From the NCBI GenBank assembly GCA_024276595.1, contig JAJRWW010000028.1, positions 1 through 13,504 of the forward strand: DNA of 13,504 bases. Direction: 5' to 3'. The position numbers and the translations under genes were made by a program. The notes under the pieces were generated by a model. That model did not search any database and was not told the DNA's origin. It worked only from the letters and a program-made list of their open reading frames with translations. The stretch is from Myxococcota bacterium. GTDB lineage: Bacteria > Myxococcota_A > Polyangia > HGW-17 > JAJRWW01. Shown one piece after another: positions 6,420 to 13,466 of the stretch (positions are counted from its first letter, which is position 1; each line of letters opens with the position of its first letter).

Positions 6420-8782
6420 TCGATGGAGGCTCGGCCATGGCCGTGGCCAGAGGGATATACGACCTCGGCTCCGTCCGGCTGCGGCGCGAGGACACCCTCT
6501 CTCTGGAGCTTCGGGGTCGCGGCCGTGCGTCGCTCGACTCCCTGGTGCTGGTGCCCATGAGAGGACCTCCGAGGATCCCCCGGCGATCTCTGCGCTCGCC
6601 GGGGAGCGCTCCCCATGGGGCCTCGCGGGTAGACCTCGGGATCCGCTTCTTTCGCAGATCAGCGAGGCGCATCCTCCCACCCCGCATCCTGCGCGACGAG
6701 CGCCAGGGGCGCCAGATGCTCCCCCGGTACCTGCGGCGGCGCCTCCGAGCCACACCGCGCCAGCCGCCGGCAACCGACCGAGCCACCTGGACTCGCCGCG
6801 CCCCACGGATCCGGGCCGCCCTGGCGCGCGCCCTGGACCTCCCGCCTCGCCGGCCCGCCTCGCCTCCCCGGGTTCGCCACCTCTCCACGGAGACGAGAGG
6901 ACCGCTGCTCGTGGAGCGGCTCTTCATCGAAGGCTCCCCAGGGATCTGGGCCAGCGCCCTCCTCTACCGGCCCATTGCCTCCACCGGGCGGCTCCCGGCG
7001 GTGCTCCACACCCTGGGCCACTACGGCCAGGGGAAGCACTACCGCCCCTCCCTCATCTTCGACACCAACCTGGCCGTCCGGGGCTTCGTGGTGCTCTCCG
7101 TGGACGCCCTGGGCATGGGCGAGCGAGCCGTAAACAAGGAGGACCACCATTTCCGTGGGCTGCTGCACTGGCTGGTGGGGCAGAGCACCACAGGGGAGAT
7201 GGTGGGCGAGGTGCTCCGCTTCGTGGACTACCTTCGAAGCCGTCCGGACGTGGACCCCGCGCGGGTTGGGCTCACTGGCAGCTCCGGCGGCGGCACCTTG
7301 ACCATGTACGCCACCGCGGTGGACACCAGGATCGCCGCCGCGGCTCCCCTGGCGGCGGTCGCTGACTGGCCCTGGCTCTTTCGCTTCATCGGCGGCGACC
7401 CGGAGATGTACCCGCACAACGTGGTGGCCGTGGCAGACTACGCCACGCTCCTGCGCCTCGCCGCGCCCAGGCCCGTGCTGGTGGGGGTCGGCCGCCGGGA
7501 CGACATGTTCCCTCCCCGCCCTGCCAGGAGAGTGGTCCAGAGGGCTCGTGACGCCTACCGAGCCCTTGGCGCAGCGGACCACCTACGTCTCTTCGTGGAC
7601 CGCTTCCCCCACGGCCTGAAGCCCGGCCGCCGCCAGGCCACCTATCGCTTCTTCCAGGAGCATCTGGGCACGGGCGCGGACGACCGCCCTGAGGACGTGA
7701 GCCTGGCCCTGTTCTCAGTCACCACTGGGCCACCGCCCTGTACCAGGACCCTGGTGAGCCGGCCCCGAGATGCCGCCCAGGGGCTTCCACCGCCCCTGCG
7801 CCCAGGTGACGACCCCTTCCGGGCGCTGGCCGCCCTTGCGGCCCGCAGAGCGCTGCTCGAGCGCACCCTCGCCCGCCCCACCGGCCAGCCATCCGCCTCG
7901 CTCGGGGTGCTCCCGCGCGGGCCCCTGGCCGGAAACCCTCGCACCAGCGGGCTCCTGCTACAACCCGAGCCCGGCGTGAGCCTGCCATCCCTGCTGGTGC
8001 GCGGCCGGAGACCATCGAGGGGAACCATCATCTACGTGGCCGACGGGGGCCGCCTGGCCTCCTGCCACGCGGTGACCCTGGCCGAGGCGGGCTTCGACGT
8101 GCTGCTGGTGGACCTGCTGGGGTTGGGAGAGACCACGCCCACCAGGCGCTACCGCTACGGCCTGGGACGCCCGGGGCCGCTCTTTATGCAGGACTTCTTC
8201 GGTGCGGCCCTGCTCAACGTGCTGGGAGACTCGCTCATGGCAATGCGCGTGTCGCAGCTCCGCTCGGTTGCACGCTGGCTGCTGCGCATCGGCTCCCCCC
8301 CGGGAGGGGCTCCCCGGGCGCCCGGGAAGGCACAGTCGGCCCCTGCCAGGGCCCGGCTGCCAGTGGCCCTGCTGGGCGAGGGAACCGAGTGTGGCGTCCT
8401 GGCGCTCGTGGCCGCCGCCCTGGAGCCCAGGGTCGCCGGGGTCGCCGCCCTGGGGCCCCTGGGCTCCTTCAGGCGCGAGATAGACCAGGCCCGCTTCCCC
8501 GCGCCCGGGCTGCTGGCATACGGGCTGCTCGAGGCGGTGGATCTGCCGCAGCTCATGGCCATGGTGGCTCCGCGGCCTCTCCTCGTCCTGGGCTCACGTG
8601 GTCCGGACGGACGCCCGACGCTCTCGCCAGCCCTCTCCCTGGCTCGGTCCTTCTACCGCCTCCTGGGCCACCCCCACCGCCTCGCCGAATGGGGCTCCCA
8701 TGGCTCCGAGCACGAGATGCTCCTCCAGTGGGCCCGACAGGTGGCCCCTCCAGCCAATGCCAGCGACAGCCACAAGCCCTGA
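6155..8782 (+). CDS. Tandem alpha/beta-hydrolase, acetylxylan-esterase-like (frame 2; true start unclear)
   Basis: The ORF opens at ATG 6155, but codon bias in this frame is good only from about 6284, so the first 43 or so residues are probably not real. From there, a strand-rich segment ending in 'LSLELRGRGRASLDSLVLV' resembles a carbohydrate-binding beta-sandwich. Next is an alpha/beta hydrolase like acetylxylan esterases and related peptidase/esterase families: 'LPAVLHTLGHYG', 'VLSVDALGMGERA', nucleophile elbow G-S-Ser-G-G (Ser codon 7283), Asp in 'GRRDDMFPP' (codon 7499) and His in 'DRFPHG' (codon 7610). A second hydrolase-like domain (about 8020-8750) has the fold landmarks ('VLLVDLLGLGET', 'APRPLLVLGSRGPDG', 'SHGSEHE') but G-E-Gly-T-E (8375-8389) where G-x-Ser-x-G should be, so it is probably non-catalytic. 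Joined to the preceding ORF the protein is about 1045 residues and lipid-anchored. Likely an ester hydrolase on polysaccharide or peptide; substrate unknown. Confidence 0.8.
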   Translation: MGGPRPGARHEGGAGGAGLRSPGGAPFHGWLDVASSPGRLLGVGGAELLQATEAHLPAPVLSRAREHRLLLVGRRPPRGLRLGLGGSVIDGGSAMAVARGIYDLGSVRLRREDTLSLELRGRGRASLDSLVLVPMRGPPRIPRRSLRSPGSAPHGASRVDLGIRFFRRSARRILPPRILRDERQGRQMLPRYLRRRLRATPRQPPATDRATWTRRAPRIRAALARALDLPPRRPASPPRVRHLSTETRGPLLVERLFIEGSPGIWASALLYRPIASTGRLPAVLHTLGHYGQGKHYRPSLIFDTNLAVRGFVVLSVDALGMGERAVNKEDHHFRGLLHWLVGQSTTGEMVGEVLRFVDYLRSRPDVDPARVGLTGSSGGGTLTMYATAVDTRIAAAAPLAAVADWPWLFRFIGGDPEMYPHNVVAVADYATLLRLAAPRPVLVGVGRRDDMFPPRPARRVVQRARDAYRALGAADHLRLFVDRFPHGLKPGRRQATYRFFQEHLGTGADDRPEDVSLALFSVTTGPPPCTRTLVSRPRDAAQGLPPPLRPGDDPFRALAALAARRALLERTLARPTGQPSASLGVLPRGPLAGNPRTSGLLLQPEPGVSLPSLLVRGRRPSRGTIIYVADGGRLASCHAVTLAEAGFDVLLVDLLGLGETTPTRRYRYGLGRPGPLFMQDFFGAALLNVLGDSLMAMRVSQLRSVARWLLRIGSPPGGAPRAPGKAQSAPARARLPVALLGEGTECGVLALVAAALEPRVAGVAALGPLGSFRREIDQARFPAPGLLAYGLLEAVDLPQLMAMVAPRPLLVLGSRGPDGRPTLSPALSLARSFYRLLGHPHRLAEWGSHGSEHEMLLQWARQVAPPANASDSHKP
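6283..6288 (+). other. G6 run at the frame change inside the lipoprotein/hydrolase gene
   Basis: Six consecutive G between T6282 and T6289, where codon bias and sensible protein sequence move from frame 0 to frame 2, equal to one missing base or a -1 shift. Read through, the junction gives 'DGYSGWGV' followed by 'GGAELLQ', a plausible start of the sandwich domain. It could be a sequencing or assembly error, a true mutation, or transcriptional slippage; no standard X-XXY-YYZ heptamer fits the zero frame. Confidence 0.6.
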
Positions 8783-8791
8783 GCGGCCGCC

Positions 8792-8830
8792 GGACCCAGG
8801 CCCAGGACCCAGGCCCAGGACCCAGGCCCA
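8792..8830. repeat. 13-bp tandem repeat, three exact units, between convergent genes
   Basis: Three perfect head-to-tail copies of ggacccaggccca in the 78-bp space between the hydrolase stop (8782) and the polyprenyl synthase stop (8861). A short inverted repeat GGCTC/GAGCC (8832-8836/8844-8848) follows. There is no T-tract, so it is not a standard terminator. Confidence 0.93.
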
Positions 8831-8860
8831 TGGCTCTGCACGTGAGCCGCTGGCGGGAGC

Positions 8861-9901
8861 CTACCCCTCTCGAAAGGAGAGCGCCTCGGTGACCGAGCCG
8901 AAGAGCTCCACCACCGGTCCGGGGCGCGCAGCCCGGAGGGCATCCATGGCCAGGCGCCGGTGCTGGTTCAGCTCCTGGTGACACCTGGCCAGGCTGCCCG
9001 TCTCCCTCAGGGCCCGGATGAGGCAGGCGATGGACGCGGCGGACCGGTCGCCGCCGGCCTCGGCCAAAGCTCGCACCTGCGGCAAGAGCCCAGGCCTACG
9101 CTCCAGGGCCACCAGCACAGGGAGGGTCAGCTTGCCCTCGGCCAGGTCGGCGCCCAGGGCCTTGCCCGTACGCCGGGGATCCCCGATGAGGTCCAGCATG
9201 TCGTCCCGGATCTGGAAGGCCATGCCCACGTGGTGCCCAAAGCGCGAGAGCCCCCTCTCCTCCCCGGGCGTCGCTCCACCGGCGCGCGCACCGGTGCGGG
9301 TGCACCAGGCGAAGAGGGAGGCGGTCTTGTCGATGATGATCCGCTCATAGGTGGCGCGGTCCATGGAGAAGCTGCCTCGGTGCTGGAGCTGAAGCACCTC
9401 CCCCTCCACCATCCGGGTGACCGTGTCGAGCAGCTCACCCAGGGCCCCGGGTACGCCCCCCCGCTCCGCCTCCCGCAGGGCCGTGACCATGAGCAGGTCA
9501 CCCGCCAGCACCGCCAGGGTGTTGCCGTAGAGGACCCTGGCCGCTGGAAGCCCCCGGCGCACCCGGCCGTCATCCATGACGTCGTCGTGGAGCAGGGTGG
9601 CGCTGTGCACCAGCTCGGCGGCCACGGCGCAGGGGATGGCATCGGCCTCCTCCCTGCCCACCGCGCGGGCGGACAGGAGGGTCAGCAGCGGACGCAGCCG
9701 CTTGCCACCGCTGCCCAAGATGTGCCCCATGGGCTCCCGCGCCGCGACCGAGCGGCCGGAGAGGATCTGCGCCAGGCGCTCATCCACCTCGGCGAGAGCA
9801 CCTCCCATGAGCTCCCTCGCCTGGGCAATGAGCTCGGCCGCCCTCCCCTCCGAGCTGCCGGAGGCTATCTGCTGGAGGCTCTGTAGGGTTGCTCGGCTCA
9901 T
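8861..9901 (-). CDS. Long-chain polyprenyl diphosphate synthase (IspB-like)
   Basis: 346 residues, cytosolic, of the trans-isoprenyl diphosphate synthase family. It adds isopentenyl diphosphate to an allylic primer to make the side chain of quinones or a related polyprenyl chain. Visible motifs: 'GGKRLRP' (65-71, diphosphate binding), first Asp-rich motif D106-D107-x-x-D110 in 'LLHDDVMDD', and second motif D233-D234-x-x-D237 in 'QIRDDMLDLIGD'. Ala101, five residues before the first motif, is small; aromatic residues there restrict farnesyl and geranylgeranyl synthases, so a long product (about C35-C50) is inferred. The exact chain length cannot be read. ATG 9901 has a modest GAAGGG upstream and its own candidate promoter. 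Same strand as the antiporter operon but 96 bp after it. Confidence 0.92.
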   Translation of the reverse strand: MSRATLQSLQQIASGSSEGRAAELIAQARELMGGALAEVDERLAQILSGRSVAAREPMGHILGSGGKRLRPLLTLLSARAVGREEADAIPCAVAAELVHSATLLHDDVMDDGRVRRGLPAARVLYGNTLAVLAGDLLMVTALREAERGGVPGALGELLDTVTRMVEGEVLQLQHRGSFSMDRATYERIIIDKTASLFAWCTRTGARAGGATPGEERGLSRFGHHVGMAFQIRDDMLDLIGDPRRTGKALGADLAEGKLTLPVLVALERRPGLLPQVRALAEAGGDRSAASIACLIRALRETGSLARCHQELNQHRRLAMDALRAARPGPVVELFGSVTEALSFREG

Positions 9902-9937
9902 CCGGTGCTCGCGCCCTTCATCGAACGGCTCGCGAGC

Positions 9938-9966
9938 AGAGTAGCACCTGGTTTTGCTTATTTCAA
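9938..9966 (-). promoter_or_regulatory. Candidate extended -10 promoter for the polyprenyl synthase
   Basis: On the minus strand TTGAAA (9966-9961), a 17-bp spacer and TACTCT (9943-9938) preceded by TGC, forming an extended -10 (TGnTACTCT). The expected start is near 9931, a leader of about 30 bases. It lies in the only AT-rich pocket of this half of the window. Confidence 0.5.
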
Positions 9967-9977
9967 AACTTTTTGAA
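9962..9977. repeat. Operator-like inverted repeat overlapping the -35 box
   Basis: TTCAAAA-CT-TTTTGAA, perfect 7-bp arms with a 2-bp centre, sharing bases with the TTGAAA -35 element. The position would suit repressor or activator binding. It is too AT-rich to be a strong terminator hairpin for the upstream antiporter, whose TAA is at 9998-10000. Confidence 0.45.
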
Positions 9978-9997
9978 TCTCAAGCTTTTGCCTGCAA

Positions 9998-11389
9998 TTA
10001 CAGCCTACTAGGGTCACCTGACCCGATCTGTCCCTCTGCCTGGGTGTTCGCTTGAGGGTTGGCCAGACGCGCATCCCGGGTCTCCCCCACCGCCCCCAGG
10101 GCGAGCTTGAGGGTCACCGGGCCGATCACCTGGTTGAGGGTGATCACCGCCACTATCATCGTCGCCAGGGCCGCGCCCCACCCTGGGAAGCGCGTCCTCA
10201 CGATGCCCGCCAGCCCCAGGCTCACGCCAGCCTGGGTGACGAAGCTGAGGCCGCTGTAGCGATTCATGACCGGGGGATCTCCCGAGAGCTTCCCACCCAC
10301 CAGGGCTCCCAGCCAGATGAGCACGAACCGGGCGGCCACGATGACGAGCGCGATGAGCCAGGTCGCCTCGATGGTGCGGATGTCCAGGTCGGCCCCCACG
10401 TGGGCGAAAAAGACCACGTAGATGGGGAGCGAGGCGTGGTCGATCTTCTCCATGAACACGTGACCGCTGGGGGAGAAGTTCTGGATCATGAACCCGGCGG
10501 CGATGCAGGTGAGCATCACGTGCAAATGGAAGGTGGTCCCAAGGGAGGCGGCCGTCCAGGTGGCGAGCTCCCTGGCGCCGAAGGTGGTCAGAAAGGCCAC
10601 CCCGAGGATGAAGATCACCAGCTCCACCTTCACGTGCTTGATATACCAGATCATCAGGTACCCGAGCCCCACGCCAGCGCCCAGGGACACGGCTATCTCG
10701 ATGGCCATGGTCACGATGAGGCCCAGGTCCACGGCACCGGAGGTCGACACGGCTGCCTGAGAGAGGGTGACCACCACGGCGAAGAGGGCGATCACGACCA
10801 CATCCATGAGCACCGTGACCCCCAGCACCATCTCGGTGAAGGGCCCGCGGGCCTTGGTCTCGCTGATGATCGCGATGGCCGAGGAGGGAGAGCGCGCCAG
10901 GGCGAATACTCCCACGATGGCGGCCACCGCCAGCACGTGGACAAAGGGCTTGCCGCCCAGAAATGGAACAAGAGGCCGCGCCAGGACCATCACCAGGACC
11001 ATGCCCAAAAAGACGACAAGGAGCTGCAGCGCCGATGTGAGGAGGATCGCCCTCTTGCGAGCCCGCAGCTCCTCCAGGCGCAGCTCCCCGCCCGCGGCGA
11101 GGGCGATGAACGTGAGCGCCAGGTCGTCGATGAGGCCCATGTCCTTCACCGCCTCGAGTGTGACCAGGTTGAGCACGTAGGGACCGAAGAGAATCCCGGC
11201 CAGGATGTACCCGGTTAGCTTGGGCAGCTTGAGGCCTCCCAGCACGTCTCCCAGCAGGTAGGCCGACAGCAGGAGAAAGCCCAGTGAGAAGGTGGAGCGG
11301 GCCCCGGGATAGGTAGCCCAGGTGGGAAGGTCCGCCAATGTGAGCAGCACGAAGCCCAGCACCAGCAAGAGCGCCAGCAGGCGTCTCAC
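9998..11389 (-). CDS. Cation:proton antiporter, CPA2 (KefB/NapA-like) family, second of pair
   Basis: 463 residues starting at GTG 11389, which overlaps the previous gene's TGA in GTGA and has GGGGAGG (11403-11397) seven bases upstream. The longer open frame to 11824 is only a shadow of the previous gene. About 11-13 hydrophobic spans cover nearly all the protein, beginning with 'LLALLLVLGFVLLTLADL'. CPA2 features: 'LPKLTGYILAGILFGPYVL' early on, 'SPSSAIAIISETKARG', a membrane Asp196 in 'VLMDVVVIALF', and 'FVTQAGVSLGLAGIV' near the end. Expected to exchange Na+ or K+ for H+ across the inner membrane. No TrkA-type (RCK) nucleotide-binding domain is attached; the short hydrophilic tail ends in 'GDPSRL'. 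Translationally coupled to the first antiporter. Confidence 0.9.
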   Translation of the reverse strand: MRRLLALLLVLGFVLLTLADLPTWATYPGARSTFSLGFLLLSAYLLGDVLGGLKLPKLTGYILAGILFGPYVLNLVTLEAVKDMGLIDDLALTFIALAAGGELRLEELRARKRAILLTSALQLLVVFLGMVLVMVLARPLVPFLGGKPFVHVLAVAAIVGVFALARSPSSAIAIISETKARGPFTEMVLGVTVLMDVVVIALFAVVVTLSQAAVSTSGAVDLGLIVTMAIEIAVSLGAGVGLGYLMIWYIKHVKVELVIFILGVAFLTTFGARELATWTAASLGTTFHLHVMLTCIAAGFMIQNFSPSGHVFMEKIDHASLPIYVVFFAHVGADLDIRTIEATWLIALVIVAARFVLIWLGALVGGKLSGDPPVMNRYSGLSFVTQAGVSLGLAGIVRTRFPGWGAALATMIVAVITLNQVIGPVTLKLALGAVGETRDARLANPQANTQAEGQIGSGDPSRL

Positions 11390-12597
11390 CTCTCCACCTC
11401 CCCGGTACGCACCAGCAGGCTCCGGATGAGCGTGGGGCTCAGCAGCTCGTTGACGATGACCGCCGAGAGAACGGCCGTCACCACCAGGCCCGAGGTGCCC
11501 GTGGGGTAGATCTGCTTGAAGTTGATGACCATGGCCACCGCCATCCCGCCCTGGGAGAGCAGGGCCAGGCCAAGTCGGCCCGGCGAGCGGATGGGCTCTC
11601 CCACGGCCCGCACCGCCAGGTAGCCCCCCAAGACCTTGCCAGCGACCCGGAGCAGCAGGTAGACCGCGGCAAAGATCCAGACCCAATGGGTGCTCACGTT
11701 CCACATGGCCCCGGCCAGGATCAGCATTACCACGTAGAAGGGGTGCTCCAGCCTCGATAGCTGGAAGAAGATTCGATCCCTGGCGCCCCTGAGGTTGGCC
11801 ACGAAGGCGCCGGCCACCATGCACACGAACAGGGGAGAGAGCTTGAAAAAGGCTGCCAGGCCCGAGGTGAGAAAGACCACGCCCATGACAAAGACGGTGA
11901 GCTCCTCGTCCGAGCAGTGGCGCTCGGTGACCAGGTGCAGCAAGAGCCCGCCAAGCAGCCCCATCACCGCGGAGCCCAGGATCGCCAGCAGGCCGGCGCC
12001 AACATGGCCCCCTATCTCCGCGTCGGTGTGCATCAGCGCGAAGGCGACCCCCAGCCCCACGAGGCCCACCACCGAGTCCAGGCTGGCGATGTAGCGCAGC
12101 AGGTCCACGAAGGGGGTGCGCCCCAGACCCAGGTCGTTGCTCAGCAGCGAGAGGGTGGTCAGCCCGGTGCAGGAGGCCGTGGCCGCCAGCACAAATGCCC
12201 CCAGCGCCTGCACGTGGCCCTCGGGGCCGAAGACGTGACGCATGAGCGCCCAGCAGGGAAAGAAGACCAGCGCCATGGTCACCAGCGCCTGGACCAGCAC
12301 CATGATGCTGTGGCGCCAGGGGAAACGCCGCAGCTTGCTCACGTCGAGCTGCACGCCGAAGATGAGGCCCACAAAGCCCAGGCAGAGGCTGAACAGCGGC
12401 GAGAGCGACCTGATCGCCGAGGCGTCGAGCAGCCCCATTAGCTGCCCCCCGAGGGCCACCCCCACGAGGATGAACTCCGTGCCCGTCAGGTAGATGTAGC
12501 GCGCCCCGAGGGGGATGTGCAGCCGGGTGAAGCTCCTGCGGTAACCAAAGAGCGCAATTACCACCAGCAGGGCAAAGCCAATGACGACCTGCGTCAC
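11386..12597 (-). CDS. Cation:proton antiporter-like membrane protein, CPA2 family, first of pair
   Basis: 403 residues from GTG 12597; the preceding stop and this start overlap by one base (TAGTG), with GGGGA upstream. Polytopic throughout, about 11-12 spans. The fold is that of Na+/H+ exchanger-type antiporters: 'FSLCLGFVGLIFGVQLDVSKL', the 'ATASCTGLTTLSLLSNDLG' segment, membrane Asp174 in 'YIASLDSVVGLVG', and 'LALLSQGGMAVAMVI' before the last helix. It differs strongly from its downstream neighbour, so this is not a recent duplication. No RCK or universal-stress domain. Could work alone or form a complex with the second antiporter; ion preference cannot be read. Confidence 0.87.
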   Translation of the reverse strand: MTQVVIGFALLVVIALFGYRRSFTRLHIPLGARYIYLTGTEFILVGVALGGQLMGLLDASAIRSLSPLFSLCLGFVGLIFGVQLDVSKLRRFPWRHSIMVLVQALVTMALVFFPCWALMRHVFGPEGHVQALGAFVLAATASCTGLTTLSLLSNDLGLGRTPFVDLLRYIASLDSVVGLVGLGVAFALMHTDAEIGGHVGAGLLAILGSAVMGLLGGLLLHLVTERHCSDEELTVFVMGVVFLTSGLAAFFKLSPLFVCMVAGAFVANLRGARDRIFFQLSRLEHPFYVVMLILAGAMWNVSTHWVWIFAAVYLLLRVAGKVLGGYLAVRAVGEPIRSPGRLGLALLSQGGMAVAMVINFKQIYPTGTSGLVVTAVLSAVIVNELLSPTLIRSLLVRTGEVER

Positions 12598-12932
12598 TAC
12601 AGATCCCCGGCCAGGCCCTTTACGCGGCTCAAGGGAATGGTGAACATGATGCCCGTGCCCGGCTCGGCAAAGTCTCCCACCACCTCCTCCACCACTCCCA
12701 TGGCCACCTCCATGAGGTCATCGTCCACAACGGACATTACGAGGTAGGCGTGCCCCCCTCCCACCGGGAAGAGGGACTTGAAGCCGGCGAAGATGGGAAC
12801 CTGGGTCGTGAGGATCTCTCCCATCCCCTTGGCGTCCAACACTGTGGCGCCGTGGATCCCCACGTCCAGGTAGCCCGTGAGGATCTCCTCCACGAGGCGA
12901 TGATGCTTGACGATGGCGCACAGCAGCTCCAT
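12597..12932 (-). CDS. PII-like regulatory protein (nitrogen regulatory P-II superfamily)
   Basis: 111 residues, the usual PII length. ATG 12932 has GAGGGG nine bases upstream overlapping the previous TGA. The ferredoxin-like PII pattern is visible: N-terminal strand 'ELLCAIVKHHRLVEEIL', the 'GATVLDAKGMGEIL' segment (28-41) before the T-loop, then a strand 'HAYLVMSVVDDD', a helix 'LMEVAMGVVEEVVGDF' and the C-terminal 'GTGIMFTIPLSRVKGL', like the GDGKIF region of GlnB. The T-loop region (about 39-55) is short and lacks the Tyr uridylylated in GlnB, so this is a divergent PII-like protein rather than GlnB/GlnK. Expected to form trimers that bind a nucleotide or metabolite and control a partner, here most likely the antiporters encoded after it. 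Confidence 0.83.
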   Translation of the reverse strand: MELLCAIVKHHRLVEEILTGYLDVGIHGATVLDAKGMGEILTTQVPIFAGFKSLFPVGGGHAYLVMSVVDDDLMEVAMGVVEEVVGDFAEPGTGIMFTIPLSRVKGLAGDL

Positions 12933-12945
12933 GAGCGGTCACCCC

Positions 12946-13413
12946 TCAGCCGGCGTGGGACCTGTCCTCACAGGTCAACAGCTCGTGGAGCTCCTCGGTG
13001 GACGTGGCCGCTGCCGCGTCCCTCGCGAAGCCCTCGCGGTGTGCCACCCGGGAGATCCGAGCCAGAAGGCGCAGGTGGGTCATTCGAGCCGAAGGGGGGC
13101 TCAGGAGCAGAAACAAGATGAGCACCGGGGCATCGTCGATGGCGTCGAAGGCGACCCCGCCCGGGACCTGCGCCAGAACACAGCGAGAGCGCTCGAGACC
13201 GTCCAGGAAGCAGTGGGGGATGGCCACGCCAGAGCCCACCCCGGTGGAGCTCTCCTCCTCCCTGGCGCGCAATAGGGCCAGGAGCACCTTTGGATCCACC
13301 CCGGGAATGTGACGAGCGGTGAGCTCGGCCAGCTCTGCGAGGAGGCTCTGCTTGTCTTCGCCGTCCAGGCCGATGAAGATGAGCTCGGGGTCGAGGAAGT
13401 CACAAAGATGCAT
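12946..13413 (-). CDS. EIIA-Ntr-like PTS IIA protein (PtsN-like)
   Basis: 155 residues from ATG 13413, which has GAGGAG just upstream; the ATG at 13473 would add 20 unlikely residues. A single PTS EIIA type-2 (fructose/Ntr) domain: 'LLAELAELTARHI', 'LLALLRAREEESSTGVGSG' and the phospho-acceptor His67 in 'GVAIPHC', then 'APVLILFLLLSP' and a C-terminal helical part. EIIA-Ntr takes phosphate from the NPr relay and, in enterobacteria, binds K+ transport proteins such as TrkA. No sugar permease or EIIB partner is present, and the next genes are a PII-like protein and two antiporters, so a regulatory role is inferred. First gene of the operon, 13 bp before the PII-like gene. Confidence 0.87.
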   Translation of the reverse strand: MHLCDFLDPELIFIGLDGEDKQSLLAELAELTARHIPGVDPKVLLALLRAREEESSTGVGSGVAIPHCFLDGLERSRCVLAQVPGGVAFDAIDDAPVLILFLLLSPPSARMTHLRLLARISRVAHREGFARDAAAATSTEELHELLTCEDRSHAG

Positions 13414-13460
13414 GGGCTCCTCACGAGGCGTGCAAGCACTCAGGCACTGTACACCTGGCG

Positions 13461-13466
13461 ATAATA
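13461..13466 (-). promoter_or_regulatory. Possible -10 box of the antiporter operon
   Basis: TATTAT on the minus strand, about 47 bases before ATG 13413. The hexamer 17 bp upstream (CACGCC) is a poor -35, so the promoter may need an activator or another sigma factor. Flanking GATAA and TTATC half-sites surround a TGGCCA palindrome and could be an operator. Confidence 0.35.

Noticed and set aside
10052..11218. 388-residue plus-strand ORF opposite the second antiporter
   Set aside because: His/Asp/Glu/Gly-rich antisense shadow of hydrophobic codons; no domain and no Shine-Dalgarno context.
11390..11824. N-terminal extension of the second antiporter to 11824
   Set aside because: It lies wholly inside the first antiporter in another frame and reads as shadow. 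GTG 11389 has a strong Shine-Dalgarno and the stop overlap.
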